Shown in pieces: positions 1 through 8,580 of a stretch of 24,470 nt of DNA (the stretch's first letter is position 1; each line of letters opens with the position of its first letter). The DNA is from JAWPMV01 sp038527215 (GTDB taxonomy: Bacteria; Bacteroidota; Bacteroidia; J057): the NCBI GenBank assembly GCA_038527215.1, contig JBCBGC010000129.1:1-24470 (forward strand). Direction: 5' to 3'. A model generated the notes under the pieces. That model saw only the letters and a program-made list of their open reading frames with translations, was not told the DNA's origin and made no database searches. Position numbers and translations under genes: made by a program.

Positions 1-2452
1 GGTTGATGACCTCTGGACTGCCAAATACCCATCCGCTGTTCAAATCCGGTGCGTAAATCTGCTGCCCGAAATCCAGTCTCAGGATCAGGAAACTAAAATC
101 AAACCGAAAGCCTACTCCGGCATCCCAGCCCAGACGGAGATTGGGTAAGGAGAGGACACTGCTAGCCCCCAATTCATTGCGAACCCGCTCATTGTTGTGG
201 AACCAGACGTTCCCCAGATCGGTAAAGAAAGCCAGTTCTAAATATGAAATGAGGTCTACCCTAAACTCAGCATTGAGTTCTAAAATCCATTCACCGCCTG
301 GAGCAATCAGGCTGAGACCATTGAGATTGGTCAGGCTATCTCCTTCCTGAAAATCGGTCAGCTTTGACCGACCTGGCCCCAGCGTATTGGAGCGCCATCC
401 GCGCATTGAGGCAGTCCCCCCACTAAAGAAGCGGCTTTCTCTGGGCACTGCCAGGGTCCGGTTATAGGGGACCGAACCCCCTACAAAAGCCCGGAAAACC
501 CATTCGGCTCTTTCTCCTATGGGAACGGCATATTTGCCTTCCAGGGAAAGTTTGATGTATTGGCCATACGCCAGAGTATCCTGATCAGGATTATCGGAGC
601 GGTTAATGACGTTCAGCTCATCGAGGATCCAGGGAATATTGCCGCCAAATTCAGCATCCATTTGTAGGAAATAGGTCCGATACAAACGGGTCTTGCGGTA
701 GTTTTGGTAGGTGAAGCGATAGTGAAAACTAGAGCTGAAGCGGTTTTCGAAGTCCTGACGAATAGAAGGGGGCAAATCGTCCACAATATCTGCCTGGAAG
801 GTGGAATCAGTGCTGATGTTGATGAACTTTAACTCCAGGGGCGAAAGAATACTTACCGCCTGATCGCTAAAAGGCAAATGGTTCCATTTATACCGTAACT
901 GTAAGGTAGTGCGGTTTCGGTTGAACTCCTGTCGCCGTTCAATGGCAAAATCTGAAGCGATATCCGTGCTGGGGCTCAGCAAGCTTAAATCACGTTGGCC
1001 AGAACCCGGCAAGAGAAAGCGCGGAAAGCTCAGCCGCAATTCGGTCCCCAACTCATAATATATCTTTTCGAACTGAGAGGCTTCCTGGGTAGAAGCATAA
1101 AAGCCCAAACTTCCCTGTATGCTCCATTCCAGCAATTCAGATTTGCGGAAGGTGTTGCGGTTTCTTAGGGACAAATTGGCCCCCAAACTGGGAATGTTCG
1201 AGAAATTCAGGTTCTGCATAAAAGATTCCATCCCCGTTTTCACCTGATAATGCGGAGCCATTTGCAAATCAATGATTACATCTATTTCCCTAGTGGCTTC
1301 ATTGACCTTATTATTCATGATCACGTACTGGAACATGCCTAGTTCCTGTAGGCGCTGCTGGGTTTTCCTGCTGTCGGCCTGATTGAAAGGCCGGCCAGCC
1401 CTGATATGGATGCGTCGGCTCAGGAAATTGTAATTGATCCGATGCAGAATGCTCCGGTCGACTACCATCTGTACGGTGAGAGAGTCATGAAACTCGTCTT
1501 GGGTAATCCCCAATGCCCGCCGGAGGGAATCTGAAAGCAAACTGGCAGATAAGGAGGCGGTAGGTAAATCTTCCTGCTGATCCCGGTTGGTAGAAGACTT
1601 TATGTTGATCTGGACTTTTTTAATAGTAAAAAGGGGCGGGGATTCCAGGAGCATGATTTCCACGTCCAGGGGAAGGGCATTTCCATTGGCCTCAGTAAAG
1701 CCCGAATCCGTCACCTGGGTATCCACCTCGAATTCGATCATTTTCTGAGAAAAGGTGAAGTAGCCAGCATTACGCATTGCGGTGGTGGCCCGAACCCTTT
1801 CTCGAATAAAATCCCGGTGGCGGTAAGGCTGTCCGCTTTTCAACGTACTCTCTTCAAGCCGAAAGGCTCTTTTCAGGTCGCCGTCCATCCCATCAGGACC
1901 GGTCAGCCGCACCTTCCTGATTTTTCGTCCCTGACCTGGATCAACCTGATAAATCACCCTCGCTCCCTTGGTCCCCAGCGTGCGGACGTTTTCTTCTATC
2001 CGATAACTAACCTGGGGATGAAAGTATCCTTCCCCAAAGCTGGCGCGCCAAAGGTTGGCACTATCTGCTTTTACCGCCTTTAAGTCCAACACAACCGGCG
2101 GTTCTCCAATATCCTCTACCAACCATTGGGTGGTATTTTGGTACCAGTTCCTGACTCTGTTGACTTTAAGAAGATTTCGTTTGGACCAGGAAGAGTCCGT
2201 TTGCATATCTTTTCCCAGGTTGTACATGCCCAGGTAAAGTTTAGGATAAAATACCCGCCGGTTGGCTTTGGTAGTAATGGCTTCTTCCAGCACATTAGCC
2301 GGCAAATCCCCCGTTTGTTCTACTTTAGGATTAGTCAGTAATAACTGCTTACCTTTGGGCACATAGCGAGCTGGCTGACAAGCCATATGGCCCAACAGCA
2401 AAAGCCACATGGCTTTTTTTCCCACACGCAAAAGAAAGGTACCCTTCATCAT
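1..2452 (-). CDS. tamL: TamL-type BamA/TamA family outer membrane assembly lipoprotein (3' end beyond the window)
   Basis: Reading the minus strand from 2452 gives 817 codons without a stop, running off the left edge. The N-terminus has a basic stretch (RVGKKA), a short hydrophobic run (WLLLLG) and a Cys at residue 25, followed by ARYVPKGKQLL, the opening typical of Bacteroidota TamL lipoproteins. POTRA-like repeats follow. The C-terminal half is an alternating beta barrel containing FFSGGTASMRGW, matching the L6-loop (V/M)RG(F/W) signature of Omp85 proteins. By family knowledge TamL is an outer membrane Omp85 protein that works with inner-membrane TamB; tamB would be expected just past the left edge (inference). 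The lipobox has His at -3, which is atypical, so lipidation is likely but not certain. The start could also be the adjacent second ATG at 2449. The start codon overlaps that of the divergent RNA methyltransferase. Confidence 0.9.
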   Translation of the reverse strand, partial: MMKGTFLLRVGKKAMWLLLLGHMACQPARYVPKGKQLLLTNPKVEQTGDLPANVLEEAITTKANRRVFYPKLYLGMYNLGKDMQTDSSWSKRNLLKVNRVRNWYQNTTQWLVEDIGEPPVVLDLKAVKADSANLWRASFGEGYFHPQVSYRIEENVRTLGTKGARVIYQVDPGQGRKIRKVRLTGPDGMDGDLKRAFRLEESTLKSGQPYRHRDFIRERVRATTAMRNAGYFTFSQKMIEFEVDTQVTDSGFTEANGNALPLDVEIMLLESPPLFTIKKVQINIKSSTNRDQQEDLPTASLSASLLSDSLRRALGITQDEFHDSLTVQMVVDRSILHRINYNFLSRRIHIRAGRPFNQADSRKTQQRLQELGMFQYVIMNNKVNEATREIDVIIDLQMAPHYQVKTGMESFMQNLNFSNIPSLGANLSLRNRNTFRKSELLEWSIQGSLGFYASTQEASQFEKIYYELGTELRLSFPRFLLPGSGQRDLSLLSPSTDIASDFAIERRQEFNRNRTTLQLRYKWNHLPFSDQAVSILSPLELKFINISTDSTFQADIVDDLPPSIRQDFENRFSSSFHYRFTYQNYRKTRLYRTYFLQMDAEFGGNIPWILDELNVINRSDNPDQDTLAYGQYIKLSLEGKYAVPIGERAEWVFRAFVGGSVPYNRTLAVPRESRFFSGGTASMRGWRSNTLGPGRSKLTDFQEGDSLTNLNGLSLIAPGGEWILELNAEFRVDLISYLELAFFTDLGNVWFHNNERVRNELGASSVLSLPNLRLGWDAGVGFRFDFSFLILRLDFGQQIYAPDLNSGWVFGSPEVIN

Positions 2453-3218
2453 GCTACGGCTTTCCAAGGCGAAATTAAAACTTTTTACTGCCCTCTCTCA
2501 GAAAAAGTATCGCTACGAACAACAAAGGTTCGTTATTGAGGGGGTAAAAATGGTGGAGGAAGCTATTAGTTCCAACTTTCTGGTGGAGGCGATTATTGTA
2601 GAGGACACCAAAACGTCGCTGCTGGAAGCAAAAGCCATCCCTTCAGATATTTCCCTCTTCAGTTTACCCCTGGCAGAGTTTCGTCAGCTGAGCAAGCTGC
2701 AACATCCAGAAGGTATATGCGCCATCGTCGCTTTCCCGCAAGCGGATTTTCTTACTGCAAAACCCCTTTCCCATTTGCCGGAGGGTAAGGGCTTTTTGCT
2801 GGACGGATTACAAGACCCGGGCAATGTCGGTACCATTCTTAGAACCCTGGATTGGTTTGGGGCAAGCTGGATCGTCTGTGGACCGGGAACCGTGGATATT
2901 CTGAACCCCAAATGCTTGCGGGCCAGCATGGGGGCCATTTTTCGGGTCCATATTCAAACTCTCACTGACTGGGCCTCCCTGCATCCTACTGAAATGGAAC
3001 GTATCTATCTGGCTGATATGCAGGGAGTTGATCTGCGGGAAGTAAACTTTTCCCAAGATGCCTGTATCCTTATGGGAAATGAAGCAAAGGGGGTCTCTTC
3101 CTTTTGGCGCGCCCAGCCTGCTACCCATAAAATTCATATCCCCGGAGGAGGAGAAGCAGAATCTCTCAATGCAGGGATTGCTGCAGGTATTCTGGCTTGG
3201 AAATTGTGGTATGATTAA
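2451..3218 (+). CDS. TrmH/SpoU family RNA 2'-O-methyltransferase
   Basis: A 255-residue SPOUT methyltransferase that would transfer a methyl group from S-adenosylmethionine to a ribose 2'-OH in rRNA or tRNA. The N-terminus (MLRLSKAKLKLF, then RYEQQRFVIEGVKMVEEA) is the L30e-like substrate-binding domain usual in the 23S rRNA methyltransferase branch. All three SPOUT motifs are present: motif 1 with N125 and R131 (NVGTILR), motif 2 MGNEAKG at 208-214, and motif 3 with SLN at 238-240 followed by AGIAAGI. The trefoil-knot core therefore appears intact. An in-frame ATG at 2409 would add 14 residues, but 2451 matches the normal family start. The gene is divergent from tamL with no intergenic DNA, an arrangement I recall as common in Bacteroidota. 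Exact RNA target cannot be read from the sequence. Confidence 0.93.
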   Translation: MLRLSKAKLKLFTALSQKKYRYEQQRFVIEGVKMVEEAISSNFLVEAIIVEDTKTSLLEAKAIPSDISLFSLPLAEFRQLSKLQHPEGICAIVAFPQADFLTAKPLSHLPEGKGFLLDGLQDPGNVGTILRTLDWFGASWIVCGPGTVDILNPKCLRASMGAIFRVHIQTLTDWASLHPTEMERIYLADMQGVDLREVNFSQDACILMGNEAKGVSSFWRAQPATHKIHIPGGGEAESLNAGIAAGILAWKLWYD

Positions 3219-3283
3219 GAGAATCAATTAGTTATATTGGTTCGGACAAAAAACACTGGCACCTCATTTCGGGCCTACTCACC

Positions 3284-5410
3284 ATGATTGACTTTCCGGC
3301 TTACATCTGGATAGGAATTGCGATTGCTATAGGCATACCGCTGATGGGTTTATTCCTATGGAGGATGTACACGCCCTGGCTCATCCAAAGGACTTATCAG
3401 CGTCATTTACACTTCCTGAGCCGCTATCAGGTAAGCGCCGCTTTTAAACACATGATCCCCCGTTACATTCAGGTGGGAGCCGCCAAGAAAAAGATCGCCT
3501 TTCATACTTATTGGAGACGACAAATCCTCCAGCCGGATGATCCCTTCAAAGCCTACTGGCTCATGTCGCCTCCGGGCAGTGGTAAGACCATCGCTGCGAC
3601 GCGAGAGATAGGCCTCAGCCAATTTTTAGCCTTTCGTTTCCCCCTCAAAGTGGTTGCTTTTGCGGGGAACACCGAGGATTTAGCCGAAAAGCTATCCCAG
3701 GTCCCACAGCCTGATAAATGCCTGATAGTGATTGATGGACTGGACCAGCATCCTGACATGCAGGCGGACTATCGGCTCTTTTTAGACCAACTCCTGATCT
3801 GGACGGCTCCTTTTGCCAAGCGCCTTTTTATCTCCCGGGAAGACGCCATACCTGGGGAGGTCAGAGCCGGCAAAAGAGGAACCATATCTTATACCGGCGA
3901 AAGCCAATTTCAGCTTTTTGCCAAACTCGAATTACTGCCCATTCCCGGAAAAAGCGTGGCGAAAAACCTACAGAAAAGAAAGGGGAATGGACCTAAGTGG
4001 GCTCGTAGAATAAAAAGTGATACTCCCCTGGCCAGCCTTTTGGGGAAGCAACCCGCAGCCATCGAGGTTCTGACGCGCTTACCTTTTCAGAACCAGTCCT
4101 TTCGGTTTGTGCACCAGGTGTATGCGGCAGAATGGCACCGGGAAATGGGACGCTGGCAACGAAAATACCAGCTCAATGAGGACCAACTCTCTCAGGCTAC
4201 GGAGGTAATGGAACTGGTGGCACAAAAAATCTATCGACAAGCTCGAAAGGGGGCAGGCTTATCTATGGATCCTGCACGGCTTGCCTTATACCTGGAAGAA
4301 CTGGAACTGGAAAACTATCCTTTCTATCAACAACTATGGGAGGTGAATGCAGCGGGACAACTGCGCTGGCATCAACCCCGGCAGTGGGCATTTTTCCTCG
4401 CCTGGCAGTACTTTCATGGCAAAAAAGAATTGAAACTGGGAGAGTTGTCCTGGCTGCCTGCGGTGGAGGATTTATTCCTGGGGCTGCATTGGGAGAAGTT
4501 CCAGAGAGGATTTCAGGCGCACGAATTAAGCTACCGCTTTCTGCATGAGGCAGGGGTGAAAGACTTGCAGGAATTGGCTCCGGAAGAAATTCGGCAGTTG
4601 AGCCGCATTTATTTTCTGTCTCCGGAATTGGGAGGGAAGGACTTCCACATGTTGAAACACCTCCCTGCTTTGCAGGGGATTTACCTGGAGGCCGCTAATC
4701 GAACCGAGCTGCCGGATGGAATTTGGGAAGCCCTAAGCAGACCGGATTTAATGGTCTACCTTCGGGAAGGAGGGGAAATTAAGCAGGTTTTTCAATTAGA
4801 AGAATCTGATATCGCTTTAGAAGGGCCGGGCGGAAATATCTACACCACCAGTGCCTATGAGTGGAAGCCGGTAAACCTGCCTGAATGGTTACCCTTGAAT
4901 AAGTCTTATGCTGGGCAGGATAAACCGGCGATGTACAAAGGAGTGGACATTCGAAAATGGTTTCAAACGCGGATTGATCGCTTTCCCCTGCCAATGCACC
5001 CGGATGATCAGTTAACAGACCTCCCGCAAGGGATTCATGAGGCAAGAGAAGTACGCTTTGGCCGACCTGAACTTGATTTGTTCAACGCAGGAATCTGGTA
5101 CAGATTGGAAGGCATGGAGCATCAGGTCCTTTTGTACCACACCCATAAACCCACCATTTTATTGCCCGTTCTGCAGGCGATCACCAAAAAATTGGTAGAC
5201 TTGTATGGGATTGATGATCGGCAAAAAGCCTATTTCGGCGAAGATGATGTCGCCCAGGTAGAGGATGGTTTTTGGCCGGGCAGGATTTGGGCCTGGGGAA
5301 ATACCGATAGCTATCCCTTTCCGATCCACCTTTATATGGATGAAGACCGGCAAGTAAAACTATTGATTGCCGGATTTCCTGCGCCTGCCCACATCAAAAG
5401 AGAGTCTTAA
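3284..5410 (+). CDS. Membrane-anchored NACHT-like P-loop NTPase
   Basis: A 708-residue protein with one N-terminal membrane segment (about 7-28) followed by a basic stretch, so the rest is predicted cytoplasmic. A STAND/NACHT-like NTPase core follows: Walker A SPPGSGKT at 95-102, Walker B LIVIDGLDQ at 147-155 with the DGLD(E/Q) pattern typical of NACHT, and a sensor-like LFISRED at 181-187. Residues about 355-380 (LRWHQPRQWAFFLAWQYF) resemble the F-H-x-x-x-x-E-(Y/F) helix seen C-terminal of NACHT modules. Around 430-480 are a few leucine-rich-repeat-like turns. The last 200 residues are unrecognised and rich in aromatic residues and aspartate. STAND NTPases act as ligand-triggered switches in defence or signalling; what this one senses is unknown and no effector domain is visible. 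It starts 65 bases after the methyltransferase and ends one base from the convergent kinase gene. Confidence 0.75.
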   Translation: MIDFPAYIWIGIAIAIGIPLMGLFLWRMYTPWLIQRTYQRHLHFLSRYQVSAAFKHMIPRYIQVGAAKKKIAFHTYWRRQILQPDDPFKAYWLMSPPGSGKTIAATREIGLSQFLAFRFPLKVVAFAGNTEDLAEKLSQVPQPDKCLIVIDGLDQHPDMQADYRLFLDQLLIWTAPFAKRLFISREDAIPGEVRAGKRGTISYTGESQFQLFAKLELLPIPGKSVAKNLQKRKGNGPKWARRIKSDTPLASLLGKQPAAIEVLTRLPFQNQSFRFVHQVYAAEWHREMGRWQRKYQLNEDQLSQATEVMELVAQKIYRQARKGAGLSMDPARLALYLEELELENYPFYQQLWEVNAAGQLRWHQPRQWAFFLAWQYFHGKKELKLGELSWLPAVEDLFLGLHWEKFQRGFQAHELSYRFLHEAGVKDLQELAPEEIRQLSRIYFLSPELGGKDFHMLKHLPALQGIYLEAANRTELPDGIWEALSRPDLMVYLREGGEIKQVFQLEESDIALEGPGGNIYTTSAYEWKPVNLPEWLPLNKSYAGQDKPAMYKGVDIRKWFQTRIDRFPLPMHPDDQLTDLPQGIHEAREVRFGRPELDLFNAGIWYRLEGMEHQVLLYHTHKPTILLPVLQAITKKLVDLYGIDDRQKAYFGEDDVAQVEDGFWPGRIWAWGNTDSYPFPIHLYMDEDRQVKLLIAGFPAPAHIKRES

Positions 5411-5411
5411 G

Positions 5412-7169
5412 CTAGTCCAAGAGGGGAGCCAATACGTGCTTTCGCATGACTGCGTATAACTCTGCAGGCTGAAAGGGTTTACTGACATAGCCATTCATGC
5501 CAGCTCGAATCACTTCTCCGAGGATGTCTCCCACCACAGAGGCCGTTAAGGCAATAATAGGTACCTGGTGAAAATAAGGGTCTTCCATAGCCCGGATACA
5601 GCGACAGGCCTCCAGGCCATCCCTTTCAGGCATATGAAGGTCCATCAGGACCAAATCGAAATCCTTTTGCTGGATCATCTCACAGGCTTCAAGCCCGTTA
5701 TTGGCGATTTCATAACGGATTCCCCACTTTTTCAAGTAGCGCGAAGCGACCAATTGATTGATCTTATTGTCTTCAACCAACAATGCTTTACTCCCTTCCA
5801 GGCCTGTAAAAGTGGTTTGAGGAAGCCTAAGTGGATTTTTTTGAGCGACCCCTGCTTGTTCCTCTGGCTGACAGAGAGGAAGGGTAAGGGTGAAATAAAA
5901 GGTCGACCCTTCGCCTAAGGTGCTTTTAACCGATAGTTTTCCGCCGTAGATATGAACCAGTTCCCGACTAATGGCCAATCCAAGCCCTGTTCCCCCGAAT
6001 TTCCGGGTGGTATTAGAGTTGGATTGTGAAAAGCTCTCAAAGATATGCTCCAGCTTATCGGCGGGAATTCCGATGCCGGTGTCTTCTACCCCAAAGTAGA
6101 GGGTAATGTCTTTCTCGTCCCGTCTCTCCTCTCGCATGATGAAACGTACGCTCCCTTCGAGGGTAAACTTGACCGCATTATTGATCAGGTTGGTTAAAAT
6201 CTGACTCATGCGGACAGGGTCTCCCATCAGCCGGGGAGGAACCTGGGCATCAATCTCAATGGTGAGATCAAGGCCTTTGGCTTTGGCTTTGGGAATCAGG
6301 GCCTGGTAGATACTATTGGCCATCTCTTGAATGGAAAAAGGAATGGATTCCAATTCGACCTTGCCAGCCTCCATCTTGTTGAAATCAAGGATATCATTGA
6401 TGATGACCAGCAGGTTGTTGCCTGAAAATTGGATGGTATTGAGGTATTCTTGCTGGTCTTCTCTTGGTTCGCTTTCCAACAATAAGTTGGTCAGCCCGAT
6501 CACAGCATTCATGGGGGTGCGGATCTCATGGCTCATGTTGGAGAGGAAACGGGTTTTTGCCTCGGCCGCCGCTTCTGCCCGGACCTTGGCATTGACCAGG
6601 GCTGCCTGGTATTCCTTCCTCGAAGTGATGTCTTTAAGGATGATGAATAAAAATCGCTCCCCATCAATCTCAATCAGGTTAAGTGACATTTCCAGGGGAA
6701 AGGTACCTCCCTTTCCGTTCAGGCCTTTGATTTCCCATTCCAGGCGTTCCGCCTGTGAGTGAGCGGCATTCCCAAAGGTGCTTTTGACGGATTCGTACTC
6801 CTCTTTGCCATCTTCCGGAATCAGTTCCCCAAATGAAAAAAGCTGCCCCTTTTTATCCTCAATCCCGAACATCTTAACGGCTGCCTTATTCACACTATGT
6901 ACCTGCCACTGATCATCGGCAATGATGATCCCATCTCCCACGTTTTCCATGATGGCAGAGATATAGGCTTCTGATTTAGCCTGGATTTTCCGGTTGAGGG
7001 TCAGCAATTCTTCAGACATCAGGCTTACTGAACGGTCCTTTTTCCTCCTTTCCCGTTCAGCTTCCTCATAAGTCTGATTTACCACCTCCAGCAAGGCCGT
7101 CAACTGGCCTTCTGGATTGGTATGTTTATGTTGAATGCGTTTTAATTGACGTTGCAGCAATTTATTCAT
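5412..7169 (-). CDS. Cytoplasmic PAS-containing hybrid sensor histidine kinase
   Basis: A 585-residue hybrid kinase with no membrane segment. In order: an N-terminal coiled coil (about 25-68); a PAS domain (about 68-185) beginning AIMENVGDGIIIADD and ending in the PAC-like FIILKDITSRKEY; HisKA with the H box SNMSHEIRTPMN (phospho-acceptor H214); HATPase_c with N box NLINNA (327-332), G1 DTGIG (363-367) and G2 GGTGLGLA (392-399); and a receiver domain (about 460-580) with acidic pocket E466/D467, phospho-acceptor D510 in LVLMD, and the conserved Lys in GYVSKPF. All catalytic boxes look intact. A downstream phosphotransfer protein or regulator is not encoded nearby. Its start overlaps the FIST gene stop by one base (TGATG), so translation is probably coupled and the FIST protein is the likely upstream sensor (inference). 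Confidence 0.95.
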   Translation of the reverse strand: MNKLLQRQLKRIQHKHTNPEGQLTALLEVVNQTYEEAERERRKKDRSVSLMSEELLTLNRKIQAKSEAYISAIMENVGDGIIIADDQWQVHSVNKAAVKMFGIEDKKGQLFSFGELIPEDGKEEYESVKSTFGNAAHSQAERLEWEIKGLNGKGGTFPLEMSLNLIEIDGERFLFIILKDITSRKEYQAALVNAKVRAEAAAEAKTRFLSNMSHEIRTPMNAVIGLTNLLLESEPREDQQEYLNTIQFSGNNLLVIINDILDFNKMEAGKVELESIPFSIQEMANSIYQALIPKAKAKGLDLTIEIDAQVPPRLMGDPVRMSQILTNLINNAVKFTLEGSVRFIMREERRDEKDITLYFGVEDTGIGIPADKLEHIFESFSQSNSNTTRKFGGTGLGLAISRELVHIYGGKLSVKSTLGEGSTFYFTLTLPLCQPEEQAGVAQKNPLRLPQTTFTGLEGSKALLVEDNKINQLVASRYLKKWGIRYEIANNGLEACEMIQQKDFDLVLMDLHMPERDGLEACRCIRAMEDPYFHQVPIIALTASVVGDILGEVIRAGMNGYVSKPFQPAELYAVMRKHVLAPLLD

Positions 7170-8314
7170 CAGGGGGCTTCAAAAAGATAGGTAATGGTCA
7201 TGGTCTGGTTGTGCAATTCACAAAAACCTGATTCTGCATGGGGAGAGATTTCTCCATAAGAGTAGAACCCGATTTGCTGAGAACCAGGACCGAGGATTTC
7301 AGCGACTGCTTCCACTTCCTCTGGCGTATGTTGACCCATCACAATCTTTCTTCCAACACAGCTAACCATGATGGCGAGTTTGTCTCCCTCAGACTTCGCT
7401 TCTGATAGGTCGATGGACTTAGCTGCGTCTGCGGCACCGGTGACCAACTGATCAAAACTGGCCATCATTAATTGAGCGACAAATCCCTCAGGTACGTTTC
7501 CGGCGAAGGTCATACTGCCATCCTCTTCATTGATGGACAGGATGGTTCTGACTGTACCGATGCCTTGCTGGTCAGTGGCCCGAATACTCAAGGGAAATTC
7601 CAGTGCGCTGGCAGGTAGGCGTTCAGCATCTTCCCCGAGGTAGGTTTTATACAACTCCAGGGCTGGCTTTCCATCCAGCTCATATAATACGTTGTCCTTA
7701 GACTTGGTAATCATCCGCTCAGGCCCAAAAGTATCCCAGCCGCCTACGGAACCATGGCCAATTCTAATTTTTTCTCCATAGAACCCAATGGCAGCGATTC
7801 TCCCTGCTTCAGGCAGGCCATTGTGGGCTACGAGGGTTTCTTCAAATTTCCCTCCGTCTCCGGCCAGACCGCCGGTGATCACTACTTCTGCTGGAAGGCT
7901 TTCGCGCATACCCAATACCAACTCGCTTCCATTTACATGATGGCCATCGGAAATAACAAAGATGGCTTTGAGGTCTTCTGGATTGAATTGTTTCCCGAGA
8001 TCAAGCCCTGCCGCGTAAGAGGTGGCATATTCTTTAATCTGAATAGAGGTAGCCTGGGTGGTGGTCTGATCGAATGCCACCGCAGTAGCTACAATGCTGT
8101 CGTCGAATACTTCTTCTCCGATAATTTCACCGGCGGTGCTACAGCCAAAAATTTGAGAATCAGGAAATTTAGCCATAAGCTCCTGTATGGCTTTGCCGTC
8201 TTCCAATAATTCTTTTTGCCCGAAAAAAAGCACCCATTGGGGTTGGATGGTGGATTCCTCTTCATAGGCTTTCCAGCCATTGGAAGCATCCCATATTAAT
8301 TGGTAGGTACGCAT
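7169..8314 (-). CDS. FIST N- and C-domain signal transduction sensor protein
   Basis: A 381-residue soluble protein with both FIST domains. The N domain shows IFGCSTAGEI (55-64), ISDG (121-124) and VITGGLAGDG (145-154). The C domain ends with the family's terminal pattern QIGFYSYGEISP followed by CELHNQTMTITYL. FIST proteins are predicted small-ligand sensors and are often encoded with kinases, cyclases or chemotaxis modules. The reading frame extends to an in-frame ATG at 8356, but MRTYQLIWDAS at 8314 is the natural start: the extra residues are not family-like and lie in a large inverted repeat. The gene heads a two-gene unit with the hybrid kinase, sharing the A of TGATG. It probably supplies the input for that otherwise soluble kinase; the ligand cannot be inferred. 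Confidence 0.92.
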   Translation of the reverse strand: MRTYQLIWDASNGWKAYEEESTIQPQWVLFFGQKELLEDGKAIQELMAKFPDSQIFGCSTAGEIIGEEVFDDSIVATAVAFDQTTTQATSIQIKEYATSYAAGLDLGKQFNPEDLKAIFVISDGHHVNGSELVLGMRESLPAEVVITGGLAGDGGKFEETLVAHNGLPEAGRIAAIGFYGEKIRIGHGSVGGWDTFGPERMITKSKDNVLYELDGKPALELYKTYLGEDAERLPASALEFPLSIRATDQQGIGTVRTILSINEEDGSMTFAGNVPEGFVAQLMMASFDQLVTGAADAAKSIDLSEAKSEGDKLAIMVSCVGRKIVMGQHTPEEVEAVAEILGPGSQQIGFYSYGEISPHAESGFCELHNQTMTITYLFEAP

Positions 8315-8344
8315 GAAAATAGTTAAACAGTGTAATGAATTAAT

Positions 8345-8414
8345 CCAAAATACCATGCTGCTTCACGAGGAGGAGTGAGGCTTCTTGCGGAGCCTTACAC
8401 GTGAAGTATTTTGG
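8345..8414. repeat. 70-base imperfect inverted repeat (multi-segment hairpin) in the divergent spacer
   Basis: Three nested stems on one axis. The outer stem pairs CCAAAATA (8345-8352) with TATTTTGG (8407-8414). The middle stem pairs CTTCACG (8361-8367) with CGTGAAG (8400-8406). The inner 10-bp stem pairs GTGAGGCTTC (8375-8384) with GGAGCCTTAC (8389-8398), with two G-T wobbles and loop TTGC. Nearly all unpaired bases are on the left arm, including AGGAGGA (8368-8374), a perfect Shine-Dalgarno-like string on the plus strand. No T-run follows on either side, so it is not an ordinary terminator. It could be the 5' leader structure of either divergent gene, a REP-like element, or a protein-binding site. 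Confidence 0.7.
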
Positions 8415-8451
8415 GGAATGCCGCGCCAAAAAGGAGAGCTTTGATCAACAA

Positions 8452-8500
8452 TTTTCCGTTAAAACGGAATCCAGAAGATAAAATCCAGGTTGGATTCCGT
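8452..8500 (+). promoter_or_regulatory. Overlapping, mutually exclusive inverted repeats upstream of the carboxypeptidase gene
   Basis: TTCCGTT (8454-8460) is the perfect complement of AACGGAA (8463-8469), making a compact hairpin. ACGGAATCC (8464-8472) is also the perfect complement of GGATTCCGT (8492-8500). The two stems share bases 8464-8469, so only one can form at a time. This is the layout of a leader switch, or of tandem operator half-sites (TTCCGT/ACGGAA occurring three times). It lies about 90 bases before the start codon at 8592. Whether it is transcribed is unknown. Confidence 0.5.
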
Positions 8501-8580
8501 CCGAAAATCCCCTCTTCCGAAAAATGTGGGTAATTTTTTCTGGATACACGACTTTTCTTACATAAATCATCTCAGGCCCT

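Noticed and set aside
1817..2341. Plus-strand open frames (60-88 codons) opposite tamL
   Set aside because: They lie antisense to a continuous, clearly TamL-like frame and encode no recognisable protein.
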